From NCBI RefSeq assembly GCF_002027705.1, contig NZ_MBTG01000040.1, positions 1-49,947 of the forward strand: a DNA stretch of 49,947 nucleotides, in the 5' to 3' direction. Source of the DNA: Paenibacillus ferrarius (GTDB lineage: Bacteria; Bacillota; Bacilli; Paenibacillales; NBRC-103111). Position numbers and translations under genes: made by a program. The stretch's first letter is position 1. Each line of letters opens with the position of its first letter. Under the pieces are notes generated by a model. The model worked only from the letters and a program-made list of their open reading frames with translations, was not told the origin of the DNA and ran no database searches. Positions 17,363 to 26,570 of this stretch are shown here, in pieces.

Positions 17363-17372
17363 CTAATTTGTC
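17346..17372 (+). promoter_or_regulatory. ECF41-type promoter
   Basis: TGTCACA at 17346-17352, a 16-base spacer, then TGTC at 17369-17372. The published ECF41 promoter is TGTCACA-N16-CGTC, so 10 of 11 fixed positions match. It lies across the last codons and stop of the sigma gene and would drive the AhpD-like gene. Confidence 0.75.
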
Positions 17373-17416
17373 TTATTAAGGCAAACCTAAATTAAACGTG
17401 TATGGAGGAGATTCAC

Positions 17417-17860
17417 ATGGAAGTTAGATTCAATTATAGTCAGGTAAACCCGGAAGCTCTGCAAGCGATGCTGAAGCTGGAAGGTTTTATTAAAACAAGC
17501 GGTTTGGATGCCAAGCTGTATGAATTTATCAAAATTAGAGCGTCTCAAATCAATGGCTGCGCCTTCTGCATCGACATGCACACCCGAGACCTGCGGAACA
17601 TGGGCGAAACAGAGCAAAGAATTAACTTGCTCACAGCTTGGCGGGAAGCTCCCTTTTATTCCGATAAAGAAAGAGCATTGCTGGAATTGACGGAGACAGT
17701 CACTCGTATCTCGGAGAACGGAGTTCCACAAGCCGTTTATGAAAAGGTGAGGAAGCATTTTGATGAGAAGGAATATGTCGTTTTGATCATGGCGATCAAT
17801 ATCATCAATGCCTGGAATCGGATCGCTATTTCTACAGGGATGTTCCCCGCCGCGCAATAA
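17417..17860 (+). CDS. AhpD/carboxymuconolactone decarboxylase-family protein
   Basis: Cytoplasmic protein of 147 residues with the AhpD core CAFCIDMHT: Cys48, Cys51 and His55 form the usual peroxidatic or thiol-disulfide site. Such proteins reduce peroxides or act on muconolactone-like substrates. ATG 17417 follows GGAGGAG by about seven bases; ATG 17402 overlaps that site and is unlikely. It is the expected target of the preceding ECF41 sigma factor, from the promoter at 17346. A terminator follows. Confidence 0.9.
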   Translation: MEVRFNYSQVNPEALQAMLKLEGFIKTSGLDAKLYEFIKIRASQINGCAFCIDMHTRDLRNMGETEQRINLLTAWREAPFYSDKERALLELTETVTRISENGVPQAVYEKVRKHFDEKEYVVLIMAINIINAWNRIAISTGMFPAAQ

Positions 17861-17900
17861 GGCACAGCTCTCTGGAAGTAGATAAGCCTATAGTTACCTG

Positions 17901-17931
17901 AAAAACATCGCAGCTATTGCGGTGTTTTTTT
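17901..17931. terminator. Bidirectional terminator between ahpD-like gene and msrA
   Basis: AACATCGCA pairs with TGCGGTGTT, flanked by A-rich sequence on the left and seven T on the right, so it can work for both convergent genes. Confidence 0.75.
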
Positions 17932-18008
17932 ATGGAATTGGAAGGGGAGGTGAAAGGAAATGGCAACGCGGCGGAACCAGCCTAATACAGCGCGATCGCA
18001 GCTATTTG

Positions 18009-18638
18009 CTACCATTTTATGCGTTTCACCAACGCAATTTGCGACTCACGCTCGCTTATTGGCAATGGCCAAGTTTGGATTTCGCTAATGATCCTTTCCA
18101 AATTGGTGTAGCCTTTGGCTAATCCATTTAAGCGCGCGGCCAAGGTTGAATCCACTAGCTCATCTTGGGTGGGATAAAGGGTGCTCAGCTTGCTGATCGC
18201 GTCCGGATATCTTTTCAAATAATACTTCTGATGCCGCTCTTCGGCCAAATAAAAGCCAGCCAAGGGAGCAATCTCGGTATTCAGCTTCTTTTTTCCATCG
18301 GCTTCTTTGGTTTTCATGACTTCTCTAATCAAACCATGCTGTCTTTCATCGCGATACAACACCAGAGATTGGTACTGTCTGCCTTTATAATCATTGATAT
18401 TATCTGGTTGATGATGACTCCAAAATATATCAAGAAGCTGCTCAATCGTCATCATCTGCGGATTATAATCGATCTCGATCGTCTCGGAATGATCTCCCAT
18501 TGTGCGATACGTTGGCTGTGCGTGGGTGCCGCCTGCATAACCAACTCGTGTTCTAATAACGCCTGGCCATTGCCCGAACAAAGCGTCAGGACTCCAGAAG
18601 CATCCCATTCCAAGGGTTAATGTTTCTATGTTGTTCAT
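18009..18638 (-). CDS. msrA: Peptide-methionine (S)-S-oxide reductase
   Basis: Repairs oxidised methionine, reducing the S epimer of the sulfoxide. The catalytic motif is GCFWSPDALFG with Cys13. Other family marks are RVGYAGG, YRTMGDHSETIEIDY, FWSHH and YLAEERHQKYYLK. The 209 residues are about normal; the C-terminal 40 residues are an extension often seen in Bacillota. Start ATG 18638 has GAGGTGAT upstream on the minus strand; a GTG four codons earlier overlaps that site. It converges on the AhpD-like gene. TATGAT (minus strand, 18662-18667) could be its -10 box. Its neighbours suggest an oxidative-stress cluster. Confidence 0.94.
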   Translation of the reverse strand: MNNIETLTLGMGCFWSPDALFGQWPGVIRTRVGYAGGTHAQPTYRTMGDHSETIEIDYNPQMMTIEQLLDIFWSHHQPDNINDYKGRQYQSLVLYRDERQHGLIREVMKTKEADGKKKLNTEIAPLAGFYLAEERHQKYYLKRYPDAISKLSTLYPTQDELVDSTLAARLNGLAKGYTNLERIISEIQTWPLPISERESQIALVKRIKW

Positions 18639-18829
18639 CCTACGGATCACCTCGTTTGTCCATCATACCATTTCAAACTAAGGATAAGAAATTGCAGAAT
18701 ATTTTGATCCAAAGAAGCGCCAAATCATGAAAACAGAGGAACCTAGTCATGAACCGGAAATGGGAGATCAGGCCACCGTCGATTAGAATAAATGTTATAA
18801 TATGTATATTCTATTGAAGGAGGTTCCTC

Positions 18830-19108
18830 ATGACAAACCCTTCCAACAATCCATTTGAAGATAAAACCATTCACATGACGACGGATCAAACCCAACCAAG
18901 CCCTCTGAACGAGAGAGCTTCGTTTAACGATGTTATCGAGCACAACGATATCGTTCAAGGTGTTCAAGCCCCGAAGAGGCTGGAACAATGGCCGAAGTGG
19001 TATCAGAATCATCGAAGAAATTCCGCCGCTTTGTCCGTACTTATTTTTGCTGCATTTCTTGTGTATCATGTTATGCAAATAATCGGTGATCTATTGTCGG
19101 GGAAATAA
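18830..19108 (+). CDS. Small single-span membrane protein, function unknown
   Basis: 92 residues with a strong AAGGAGG (18817-18823) six bases before the ATG and TATAAT at 18796-18801, so it is very likely expressed. The first 65 residues are hydrophilic and acidic with many Asn, Asp and Gln. One membrane span follows (SALSVLIFAAFLVYHVMQII region, about 67-87) with a basic stretch before it (KWYQNHRRN), giving a cytoplasmic N-terminus. I do not recognise the family. Confidence 0.75.
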   Translation: MTNPSNNPFEDKTIHMTTDQTQPSPLNERASFNDVIEHNDIVQGVQAPKRLEQWPKWYQNHRRNSAALSVLIFAAFLVYHVMQIIGDLLSGK

Positions 19109-19183
19109 ATGCAAGAATAGCGAGGGAGTTAACTGATACATTCATACGGAACTCGGGTACCTGGAAATAGGAGTTAACTAGTT

Positions 19184-19370
19184 TGAAAAGGAACTGGAGT
19201 ACGCTATTTAAGCGAAAATGAGCTGAATAAGCATGAAAGAGAACTAGGGTACGCTATTCGAACAAAATAGCGCGATTTGGAGAGAAAACCGATGAAATAG
19301 CGTACTGTAGTTCCGCTTGCCGGTCAATTTGCTCCGATTTTAATGAAATAGCGTATCCTAGTTCCCTTTC
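19184..19370. repeat. FFRR intergenic element, family B
   Basis: Forward motifs GGAACTNNNGTACGCTATT at 19186-19208 and 19236-19258; reversed motifs at 19295-19316 and 19346-19369. The steps are 50, 59 and 51 bp. It is related to family A (shared GGAACT and GCTATT) but with GTAC instead of ATCC in the core. A fifth, partial motif lies near 19147. Confidence 0.8.
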
Positions 19371-19644
19371 GGTTCAATATAACTTTTACCTCAAAAACAC
19401 GCACTTCCTTGTTCGTCAAACCAGATAGTTCAGTAGAGATTCATTCGAATGTAAGCCCTTCCATTCAACTCATTCTGCCGAAAAGTTCGAGAAGATCTGA
19501 AGACAGCTTTGTCTGAAAAAGCGGGAGCCGCGGAGGCATTTGTCAAGATAGCCTTGGCGGCACGCAAGAAATTTGTTCGCCAATTGTAAGAGACCGAATC
19601 GCAGAAAATATCGCGCAAATGACTGAAATCGGATGAACGCCATG
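19371..19644. other. Intergenic stretch, nothing recognised
   Basis: The 3' flank of the minus-strand kinase gene. Short open frames exist on both strands but have no ribosome binding site and match nothing I recognise. I also see no good terminator for the kinase gene here. Confidence 0.5.
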
Positions 19645-20682
19645 CTAGGCGCCGCGCAGATCATCATAATTTCGTATTTTCGGGAAATGTATAGTCACCG
19701 CGGTTCCCTTGCCCTCTACGGATGCAATCGTTAGATCATGTCCTAGTTTAAGGGCCATCTGTTTAGCCAAATAAAGCCCCATTCCCGTGGATTTGTAATG
19801 GGTTCTGCCAATCGACCCCGTAAACCCTTTGTCAAATACGCGCCCGAGATCAGCGGGGCTTATGCCCAGGCCGGAATCTTGGATAATCAGTCGTTTGTCA
19901 TGTTCGGTTTCTTCAGAGATGAAGGCGATGCTGCCGCCACTTGGTGTATAAGTCAATGAATTCATGACGATTTGGTTAACCATATAGGAGAGCCATTTGC
20001 TGTCACTGTTCACGGTGTGATGTAATTCCTCCAGGTTTGGCCGAATCCTTTTATTAATAAAAAGTTTTGCAGCTCTCTTAACACTTTCCTTCGCGATCGT
20101 TTGAAGCGGGACTTCGATGATGAAATAATCTCTTGAGAACGAATCAATTCGCGAATAATAGAGTGCTTGCTCTACGTAGCTATCAATTTTGCTCAATTCA
20201 TCCTCCAGCTTATCCACGAGATGCTCTGCCGATTTGCCAGAATAGTTTTCCATGATTAGACGGCTTGCCGCTATGGGCACTTTGACTTCATGAATCCAAG
20301 ATAGAACAAAATTTTGATGGTCTTTCATCTCATTTTGCAGCTTCCGAGTTCCATTCGTTTGCTCCAAATAAAGCTGCTTAAGCAGCTTCAGATAAAGCGC
20401 TTGCTCGGCGCTCTGTGGTTCAGGAACTGACGTGATAGCCGATTCCACCTGCGTGTTGCCGACTAAATCCTGCAGCTCATTAAAGAAGGATTTTCGGTAG
20501 TAGTAGCCAACAGTGATATAGACAGCGGCAAAAAATAAGCAGCCTGCGTTGGCATAAGCTATATTGTTGATGGCATCCTGCCATTTGACACTTACGAACA
20601 TAATTAGGGAGACAAAGAGCATGATCACCCCATAGATCAAGAAAAAGTACCGTTTATCTTTCAAATAGTGGACAAAGCTCAT
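19645..20682 (-). CDS. BceS-like intramembrane-sensing histidine kinase
   Basis: 345 residues with two closely spaced N-terminal membrane spans (about 11-30 and 38-58) and almost no extracellular loop, the layout of kinases that sense through a partner ABC transporter. The phospho-acceptor region is FVLSWIHEVKVPIAASRLIM; the ATPase has N (MNQIVMN-like, VNQIVMNSLTY), G1 (IQDSGLGIS), F and G2 (HYKSTGMGLYLAKQMA) boxes. It overlaps the regulator gene by four bases. The transporter it should sense is divergent at 21525. Confidence 0.92.
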   Translation of the reverse strand: MSFVHYLKDKRYFFLIYGVIMLFVSLIMFVSVKWQDAINNIAYANAGCLFFAAVYITVGYYYRKSFFNELQDLVGNTQVESAITSVPEPQSAEQALYLKLLKQLYLEQTNGTRKLQNEMKDHQNFVLSWIHEVKVPIAASRLIMENYSGKSAEHLVDKLEDELSKIDSYVEQALYYSRIDSFSRDYFIIEVPLQTIAKESVKRAAKLFINKRIRPNLEELHHTVNSDSKWLSYMVNQIVMNSLTYTPSGGSIAFISEETEHDKRLIIQDSGLGISPADLGRVFDKGFTGSIGRTHYKSTGMGLYLAKQMALKLGHDLTIASVEGKGTAVTIHFPKIRNYDDLRGA

Positions 20683-21350
20683 GGGATTAAATATCCTTGC
20701 CCTTTCTTGGTCGTAATGAAGTCATCTTTGCCAAGCTCGCTGAGCTTTTTGCGCAATCGGGTGATGTTGACCGTTAATGTATTATCATCGACGAAGCTTT
20801 CGTCTTCCCATAGACCACGCATGATTTGATCCCGATTGATGATGGTTCCCGGTTTTTTCATAAGAATAGTCATGATTTTGAATTCATTCCGGGTCAGCTC
20901 TATTTTCTGAGTACCGCAGGTGATGTCACCATCCTTCAGATTGAGGACGATGCCATTATGCTCCATTACATTGGAGTTGGTTTCCATGTAGGAGTAAGTT
21001 CTGCGCAGCACAGCATTGATTTTGGCAACCAAAACATCCGTATAAAATGGCTTTTGAATGAAATCATCACCTCCCATGTTCATGGACATCACCATATCCA
21101 TAGGCGTATTGCGAGAGGATAGGAAGAGAATCGGCACGTTGGACAACTCCCTGATTTGGCGGCACCAGTAGAAGCCATCGTAGGCGGGTAAATTAATGTC
21201 CATCAGCACGAGATGAGGATTTTCTTGGATAAAAAGAGAGAGTACGGCATCGAACTCTACGGTGATGAGCGTCTCAAATCCCCAGCGTCTCAGCGCTTCA
21301 ACAATCATATCCCGTATCGTTTGGTCGTCTTCAACGATCATAATTTTCAC
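20679..21350 (-). CDS. BceR-like response regulator (OmpR family)
   Basis: 223 residues: receiver domain with Asp51 as phosphorylation site (LVLMDINLP) and Lys near IQKPF, then a winged-helix DNA-binding domain (about 125-220). Start is GTG 21350 (minus strand) behind GGAGG. It is the first gene of the kinase operon and divergent from the transporter genes it should activate. In Bce modules the regulator switches on the transporter when the antibiotic is being removed. Confidence 0.93.
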   Translation of the reverse strand: MKIMIVEDDQTIRDMIVEALRRWGFETLITVEFDAVLSLFIQENPHLVLMDINLPAYDGFYWCRQIRELSNVPILFLSSRNTPMDMVMSMNMGGDDFIQKPFYTDVLVAKINAVLRRTYSYMETNSNVMEHNGIVLNLKDGDITCGTQKIELTRNEFKIMTILMKKPGTIINRDQIMRGLWEDESFVDDNTLTVNITRLRKKLSELGKDDFITTKKGQGYLIP

Positions 21351-21405
21351 GTAAAAGCCTCCAAATCTAGACGAATTGAACGTTCACCAGAAATGTTAGC
21401 ACAAT

Positions 21406-21486
21406 CATGACAAAAATGTAAGATAACGGCTGTCAGATGTGAGCTGCTTCGATGTTTGGACGGAGGCTAACCTTGTAAGATGAAGG
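21406..21486 (+). promoter_or_regulatory. Probable BceR-type operator region
   Basis: An imperfect inverted repeat TGACA-AAAA-TGTAA lies at about 21408-21421, and the word TGTAAGAT recurs at 21417 and 21474, 57 bp apart. Inverted TTACA/TGTAA half sites are found in front of several Bce-type transporter operons. Assignment to the neighbouring regulator is inferred. Confidence 0.4.
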
Positions 21487-21524
21487 TAGAAAGAATTTGA
21501 AGGTTTGTACAGGAGGCTGCTCGA

Positions 21525-22292
21525 ATGAAAACGATTGTTGAAGCCAAGCGAGTTAAGAAGGTTTATGGGGCCAAAGGGAATGTTTTTACTGCCTTGCAAG
21601 ACATTGACCTCACGGTTGCTGAGGGTGAATTTGTTGGTATTATGGGCCCTTCCGGCTCGGGTAAAACGACGCTGCTCAACCTGCTGGCAACCATTGACCA
21701 GCCGACATCCGGCGATATTGTGATTGATGGAACGAATCTCCTGAAGATGAATGAGGCACAGCTATCTGCTTTTCGCCGTGATAGGCTGGGTTTCATTTTC
21801 CAAGACTATAATCTGCTGGATACTTTAACCGTGAAAGAGAATATGGTTCTTCCGCTTGCGTTAGCAAAAATGAAGGTTGCGGAACTGGAACGCAGAGTAG
21901 ATGTCATCAGCCAAAAGTTCGGGATACAGACCATTATGAATAAGTATCCTTATCAAATTTCTGGCGGGCAAAAGCAGCGGACAGCCGTATGCCGAGCTAT
22001 CGTATCATCTCCCAGCTTAGTATTGGCGGATGAACCAACGGGTGCGCTCGATTCGAAATCCGCGACAGAGCTGCTGGAAAGCTTACAGCAATTGAACGTG
22101 CAAGACAAAACAACGATTTTGATGGTCACTCACGACGCCTTTGCGGCCAGCTATTGTACGCGTATTATTTTTATTAAGGATGGTCAAATGTTTACGGAGC
22201 TTGTGAAGGGGAATGCATCTCGCAAGGATTTTTTCAATAAGGTCATGGACGTGTTGTCTGTGCTTGGGGGTGGGGCAAGTGACCGTATTTAG
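21525..22292 (+). CDS. BceA-like ABC transporter ATPase
   Basis: Nucleotide-binding subunit of a peptide-antibiotic resistance transporter, 255 residues. Walker A GPSGSGKTT, signature ISGGQKQR, Walker B LVLADEP, switch His in LMVTHD. It belongs to the LolD-like group. ATG 21525 follows AGGAGG. It overlaps the permease start by about 14 bases, so translation is probably coupled. With BceSR-like genes opposite it forms a complete sensing and resistance module for peptides such as bacitracin or lantibiotics; the exact peptide is not predictable. Confidence 0.93.
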   Translation: MKTIVEAKRVKKVYGAKGNVFTALQDIDLTVAEGEFVGIMGPSGSGKTTLLNLLATIDQPTSGDIVIDGTNLLKMNEAQLSAFRRDRLGFIFQDYNLLDTLTVKENMVLPLALAKMKVAELERRVDVISQKFGIQTIMNKYPYQISGGQKQRTAVCRAIVSSPSLVLADEPTGALDSKSATELLESLQQLNVQDKTTILMVTHDAFAASYCTRIIFIKDGQMFTELVKGNASRKDFFNKVMDVLSVLGGGASDRI

Positions 22293-24210
22293 CCTGGCGA
22301 AAAGGAATGTCCTCGGAAATCTGAAAAATTATTTGATCTATTTCGCATCTATGATATTCAGTGTTGTCATATATTACACGTTTGTTTCCTTGCAGTTTAG
22401 TGAAGAGATCGCAGCTAATATGCAGAAATGGGAGGGTTTGCTCGAAGTATTTTCACAGGCGTCGATATTTCTTATTCTGTTCTCAGGCGTCTTTATCTGG
22501 TATTCGAACTCTTTTTTTACTAAGAAGCGCAAGAAAGAAGTAGGCTTATATGCTTTGCTCGGCGTACGAAAAAGAACGATCGGGAACATGCTTTTTTACG
22601 AAAATATGTTAATGGGCGTTGGGGCAGTCGCCGTGGGCATCGTACTGGGTACATTGTTATCCAAGCTATTCGCAATGATGTTCTTGAAACTGCTGGATTC
22701 CGCTGTAAAGGTGAGTTTTCACATCTCCATGGATGCTATCCTCCAGACGATAATTGTGTTTGCATGTATTATTCTCCTGACTTCTTTGCACAGTTATCGG
22801 TTGATCTACCGTTTTCAGTTAGTGCAATTGTTTCAAGCGGAGCAAGAAGGTGAGAACCTGCCCAAACCATCTTGGATAACTGCTGCGATCGCAGTGATAT
22901 TGTTGGCATTCGCTTACTGGCTTATCCTTCAGCCTATGACAACAGGTGCCCAGACGGGAAGAAACTTTTTACTCATCTTTGCAAGTATGATAGTTGGAAC
23001 GTACATGCTGTTTCGTTTTGGGATTATTTATTTGTTAAAGCTGGCGCAAAAACTCAAATCTCGCTACTACCATGGGATGAATATCATTAGCACGTCGCAA
23101 TTGATCTTTCGTATTCAAGGGAATACTCGGATGTTTACGATGATTGCCTTATTGAGTGCATTGACCTTGTGCCTAGTGACTGTGGGGGCCAGCGCATACT
23201 ATACGATTTCTAAAGTGGCTGATCAAGAAGCGCCTTTCAGCTACATGCAAATTTCGCAAGGTGAAGCCTTTGATAACCAAGTGAACACGATCATTTCAAC
23301 AGATGGAGATCACCCTGTCCAAGCCCAACTTAAGGTGACAGCCCTTCGAGTTACAGCAGATTTGACATCCTTTTACTATCATCCTTCCGGTTTTCGAGCA
23401 AATGCAGTACCTATTAAGCTGCTCTCCATAAACGCCTACAATCAATTAGCGAAGGCGTTGCAACGAGAAGAGTTAAGTCCACCGCCAGACCAAAAGTTAA
23501 TGCTAATCAGACCTATGCATGCAACTTTCTCAGAATCTGAAGTGCTAGACGATATGATTTCTTTGAATTCGGGGAATGAGCAGCAATCATTAACTATCGG
23601 AAAGTTGGTTGAGGGAAGGGTGCTGCCATGGGGGTTTCCAGATTTATGCTTCATAGTTAGTGATGACCTATATGGGAGGCTGCTGAAGGGTTCCAGCAAT
23701 GAATTGTTGACGTACAATGCCTATAAAGTAAAGGATCAACAAACAACAAAGCGAACCTCCGATACGCTAATGAAATTGAAAACAGATCAGAATGGGATGT
23801 CCTCCTACTATTATCAATACCGCCAAGGGATTGAATCAGCGGGCTTGAATATTTTTATTCTTGGTTTTCTCGGACTTGTATTTCTTGCTGCGACTGGCTG
23901 CATCATTTATTTCAAACAATTGACGGATGCCCATGCGGACAAAGAGCGATATCAGATTCTGCGTAAAATCGGCGTGAGCAGGAAAGAAATTCGATCGTCG
24001 ATTGCCAAACAAACATTATTTGTGTTCATATTGCCTTTGATTCTGGGAGTCGCTCATTATCTTATGATTTTAAAAGCGCTTGTCGCAATACAAATGATAG
24101 GAGGCAATTTCATTGTGCCAATTGCGAGTTCAATTATTGCCTATGCGGTCATTTATCTCAGTTATTACGTGCTTTGTGTCAATTCCTTCAACCGAATTGT
24201 TAATCAATAG
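22279..24210 (+). CDS. BceB-like ABC transporter permease
   Basis: About 643 residues with ten predicted membrane spans in the order 1 + 3, a large extracellular domain (about 310-520) between spans 7 and 8, and a last group of spans, the hallmark of BceB-like permeases. The large domain binds the antibiotic complex and passes the signal to the kinase. I choose GTG 22279, preceded by a G-rich stretch; GTG 22270 is a close alternative, while the frame further upstream lies wholly inside the ATPase gene. No terminator is obvious before the next gene. Confidence 0.9.
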   Translation: MTVFSLAKRNVLGNLKNYLIYFASMIFSVVIYYTFVSLQFSEEIAANMQKWEGLLEVFSQASIFLILFSGVFIWYSNSFFTKKRKKEVGLYALLGVRKRTIGNMLFYENMLMGVGAVAVGIVLGTLLSKLFAMMFLKLLDSAVKVSFHISMDAILQTIIVFACIILLTSLHSYRLIYRFQLVQLFQAEQEGENLPKPSWITAAIAVILLAFAYWLILQPMTTGAQTGRNFLLIFASMIVGTYMLFRFGIIYLLKLAQKLKSRYYHGMNIISTSQLIFRIQGNTRMFTMIALLSALTLCLVTVGASAYYTISKVADQEAPFSYMQISQGEAFDNQVNTIISTDGDHPVQAQLKVTALRVTADLTSFYYHPSGFRANAVPIKLLSINAYNQLAKALQREELSPPPDQKLMLIRPMHATFSESEVLDDMISLNSGNEQQSLTIGKLVEGRVLPWGFPDLCFIVSDDLYGRLLKGSSNELLTYNAYKVKDQQTTKRTSDTLMKLKTDQNGMSSYYYQYRQGIESAGLNIFILGFLGLVFLAATGCIIYFKQLTDAHADKERYQILRKIGVSRKEIRSSIAKQTLFVFILPLILGVAHYLMILKALVAIQMIGGNFIVPIASSIIAYAVIYLSYYVLCVNSFNRIVNQ

Positions 24211-24257
24211 AAACCGCTAATGAATCGCCCAAAGGGTGCTCTCGAACTCTCTAAGTC

Positions 24258-24286
24258 TTTACATTATGTTTGCTAGATTATACAAT
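24258..24286 (+). promoter_or_regulatory. SigA-type promoter of the potassium transporter gene
   Basis: TTTACA (24258-24263), 17-base spacer, TACAAT (24281-24286). The 5' leader of about 30 bases is too short for a riboswitch. Confidence 0.6.
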
Positions 24287-24320
24287 AGTCGCAAATATCA
24301 TAAGAGCTCGGAGTATCAAT

Positions 24321-25676
24321 ATGTCTATTTATAAAAAGAAAAAATTTCGCTTAAGTCCCCCTCAGGTAATGACCTTAGGATTCTTATTTATGATCTTCGT
24401 GGGGGCGGAACTGCTGTGGCTGCCGATTTCGTCTGCGGGAGAAGGCCGATTGCCCTTTATTGATGCGCTGTTTATGGCGACTTCAGCCACTTGTGTGACG
24501 GGGTTGTCGATGATAAATACAGGTGCCCATTTGTCCACTTTTGGGGAGATTGTCCTGATATTGCTCGTACAAATCGGTGGGTTGGGATTCATGACGATGT
24601 CTACTTTGATTGCACTTGTGCTGCGTCGTCGTATTTCCTTTCAGGAACGGCTTATTCTGCAGGAAGCTATGAATCATGATTCAACGGAAGGCGTTGTTCG
24701 TCTGGTTCGCAAAGTGCTAGTTTACGCGCTGTATATTGAACTTGCAGGGGCATTACTGCTAGCATTGCGCTGGTCTTTCGAAATGCCGATAGGTCAAGCC
24801 TTATACTTCGGCGTTTTTCATAGCATTTCTATCTTCAATAATGCGGGCTTCGATCTTTTTGGGGCACTGCCGAACCGACCGAGCAGCCTTATTCATTACG
24901 TCGAGGATCCATACGTTAACATCGTTTCCATGCTGCTTATCATTCTCGGCGGCATTGGGTTTATCGTCATCTCGGACTTGCTCACGTATCCCCAAAATAA
25001 AAAGCTTACACTGCATAGTAAGGTTGTGCTGACGGCATCGGCGGCGCTGGTTGTGATCGGAACGATCGTTATCTTGGTATTTGAGTTCACGAATACACAG
25101 ACCTTGCAGCCGCTATCACCAATAGGCAAGGTGCTTAGCGCAATGCTGCAGTCTGTCTCATCCCGATCCGCAGGTGTGAACACCTTGGATATTTCTTCCA
25201 TGCGGCAGGCAACGCAGTTTTTTATCGTGATCATGATGTTCATCGGGGCAGCACCAGGTTCCTCAGGCGGTGGAATTAAAGTGACGACCTTCGTGATTCT
25301 TCTCGGGGCGCTGCTCGCCATGGTGCGAGGCAAGGAAGAAATTGTCCTGTTTCGCCGTCGCATTTCGAAGGATCGGATCTATAAGGCGATCACCTTCGCT
25401 TTGCTCTCTTTTATCCTGATTGTTCTATCAACGATGATTCTCTCTACCACAGAAAGTTTTTCTTTCTTAGGGATTTTATTTGAAGTGACATCGGCTTACG
25501 CAACGGCAGGCATGTCGCTTGGTTTAACTTCGCAGCTGACGCAATTCGGCAAAGTATTTATTATCATCTTGATGTTTGTAGGGCGCCTTGGCCCCGTATC
25601 CTTGGCCTACACCTTAACGCCTGTGCCAGAAAAAGCAAACTTCCGATACCCGGAGGGGAAGATTACAATTGGTTAG
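24321..25676 (+). CDS. KtrB/TrkH-family potassium uptake channel subunit
   Basis: 451 residues with four M1-P-M2 repeats. The four selectivity-filter loops are TSATCVTGLSM, IFNNAGFDLFG, SSRSAGVNTLD and SAYATAGMSLG, each with the conserved Gly. It imports potassium (with sodium) across the membrane as a dimer under a cytoplasmic KtrA/C ring; that regulatory subunit is not in this window. I choose ATG 24321 (CGGAG upstream); the longer frame begins inside the promoter. Confidence 0.93.
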   Translation: MSIYKKKKFRLSPPQVMTLGFLFMIFVGAELLWLPISSAGEGRLPFIDALFMATSATCVTGLSMINTGAHLSTFGEIVLILLVQIGGLGFMTMSTLIALVLRRRISFQERLILQEAMNHDSTEGVVRLVRKVLVYALYIELAGALLLALRWSFEMPIGQALYFGVFHSISIFNNAGFDLFGALPNRPSSLIHYVEDPYVNIVSMLLIILGGIGFIVISDLLTYPQNKKLTLHSKVVLTASAALVVIGTIVILVFEFTNTQTLQPLSPIGKVLSAMLQSVSSRSAGVNTLDISSMRQATQFFIVIMMFIGAAPGSSGGGIKVTTFVILLGALLAMVRGKEEIVLFRRRISKDRIYKAITFALLSFILIVLSTMILSTTESFSFLGILFEVTSAYATAGMSLGLTSQLTQFGKVFIIILMFVGRLGPVSLAYTLTPVPEKANFRYPEGKITIG

Positions 25677-25689
25677 AATGGAGTCGCAA

Positions 25690-26142
25690 ATGGAAATTCG
25701 AAAGTTGAAGCTGGGTGAAGAACCGCCCATGGAATTGCTTTTGTTAGCGGACCCTTCTGCTTCTATCGTACTTGGATATTTGCAGCGCGGGGAGTGCTAT
25801 TTGGCAGAAATGAACGGTCATCTAGCTGCCGCTTATGTTATTTTACCGACCAGACCGGAGACAATCGAATTAGTGAATATCGCAGTCGCCGAGGATCAGC
25901 AGGGCAAGGGGATCGGGAAACAGCTGATCCTGCACGCGATCGAACAAGCCAAAGCGCTCGGATTCTCGACGATGGAAGTCGGGACTGGGAATTCAAGTAT
26001 CGGACAGCTCGCACTTTACCAGAAATGCGGATTCCGGATTGTGAGTGTAGATCGCGACTTTTTCATCAGACATTATGCCGAGGACATCGTTGAAAATGGC
26101 ATAACTTGCCGAGATATGATTCGATTAGCACAAGATTTGTAG
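25690..26142 (+). CDS. GNAT-family N-acetyltransferase (YvbK-like)
   Basis: About 150 residues. The acetyl-CoA site is DQQGKGIGKQL, followed by GFSTMEVGTGNSSIGQLALY, as in the Bacillus YvbK group. ATG 25690 is supported by GGAG six bases upstream and by the family N-terminus (IRKLKLGEEPPMELLLLADP). TTG 25669, ten bases after GGAGGGG, would overlap the channel gene and cannot be ruled out. Probably co-transcribed with the potassium channel. The acceptor substrate is unknown. Confidence 0.87.
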   Translation: MEIRKLKLGEEPPMELLLLADPSASIVLGYLQRGECYLAEMNGHLAAAYVILPTRPETIELVNIAVAEDQQGKGIGKQLILHAIEQAKALGFSTMEVGTGNSSIGQLALYQKCGFRIVSVDRDFFIRHYAEDIVENGITCRDMIRLAQDL

Positions 26143-26194
26143 TTGAAAAAGTGCAGCAAATACGCGGGTTTAAAAAATTCTCATAAATAAAATA

Positions 26195-26226
26195 AAAAAT
26201 GGAGCCCAAGCGGCTCCTTTTTATTA
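26195..26226 (+). terminator. Intrinsic terminator
   Basis: GGAGCC (26201-26206) and GGCTCC (26212-26217), A-rich upstream and TTTTT downstream. Confidence 0.85.
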
Positions 26227-26368
26227 TATAATGATAGATGGATTTCATTCGAGTATTGAAAAGTCTAAATAATTAGCTAATAGTTTTTTAATATAATAGG
26301 TGTAAGATAAGGAATAAGAAGCCAAGTACTTGTACAAATTGGAAAATCTCAAATGGGAGGGATGAACC

Positions 26369-26521
26369 GTGGGTCAGTTAGTAGAATTGGAAAAAAAGAT
26401 AGAAGCCAAAAGATTTGAGCTTAATCTTGCCAGTCGTCATCATGACCTGCTTTCCGATTTTGTACTAAAACTTTCAGTCGAATTGGACGAGCTATTGAAC
26501 ACTTACTATAAATCAGCTTAA
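26369..26521 (+). CDS. Spo0E-family aspartyl-phosphate phosphatase
   Basis: A 50-residue protein with GTG start, eight bases after GGGAGG. It begins MGQLVELEKKIEAKRFEL and contains LKLSVELDELLNTYY, matching the Spo0E signature (S-x-x-L-D-x-L-I-x-x-Y). Members are two-helix proteins that dephosphorylate Spo0A-P and so delay sporulation. It stands alone between two terminators. The family is short and easily missed. Confidence 0.85.
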   Translation: MGQLVELEKKIEAKRFELNLASRHHDLLSDFVLKLSVELDELLNTYYKSA

Positions 26522-26533
26522 TCCGCTGTTCAG

Positions 26534-26570
26534 AGAATCTTCCCATCATTCCGATGAGGAAGATTTTTTT
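26534..26570 (+). terminator. Intrinsic terminator of the Spo0E-like gene
   Basis: AATCTTCC pairs with GGAAGATT, with an inner ATC/GAT pairing, followed by seven T. Confidence 0.88.

Noticed and set aside
19430..19667. Two short minus-strand frames after the kinase gene
   Set aside because: No ribosome site, no recognisable domain; one overlaps the kinase 3' end.
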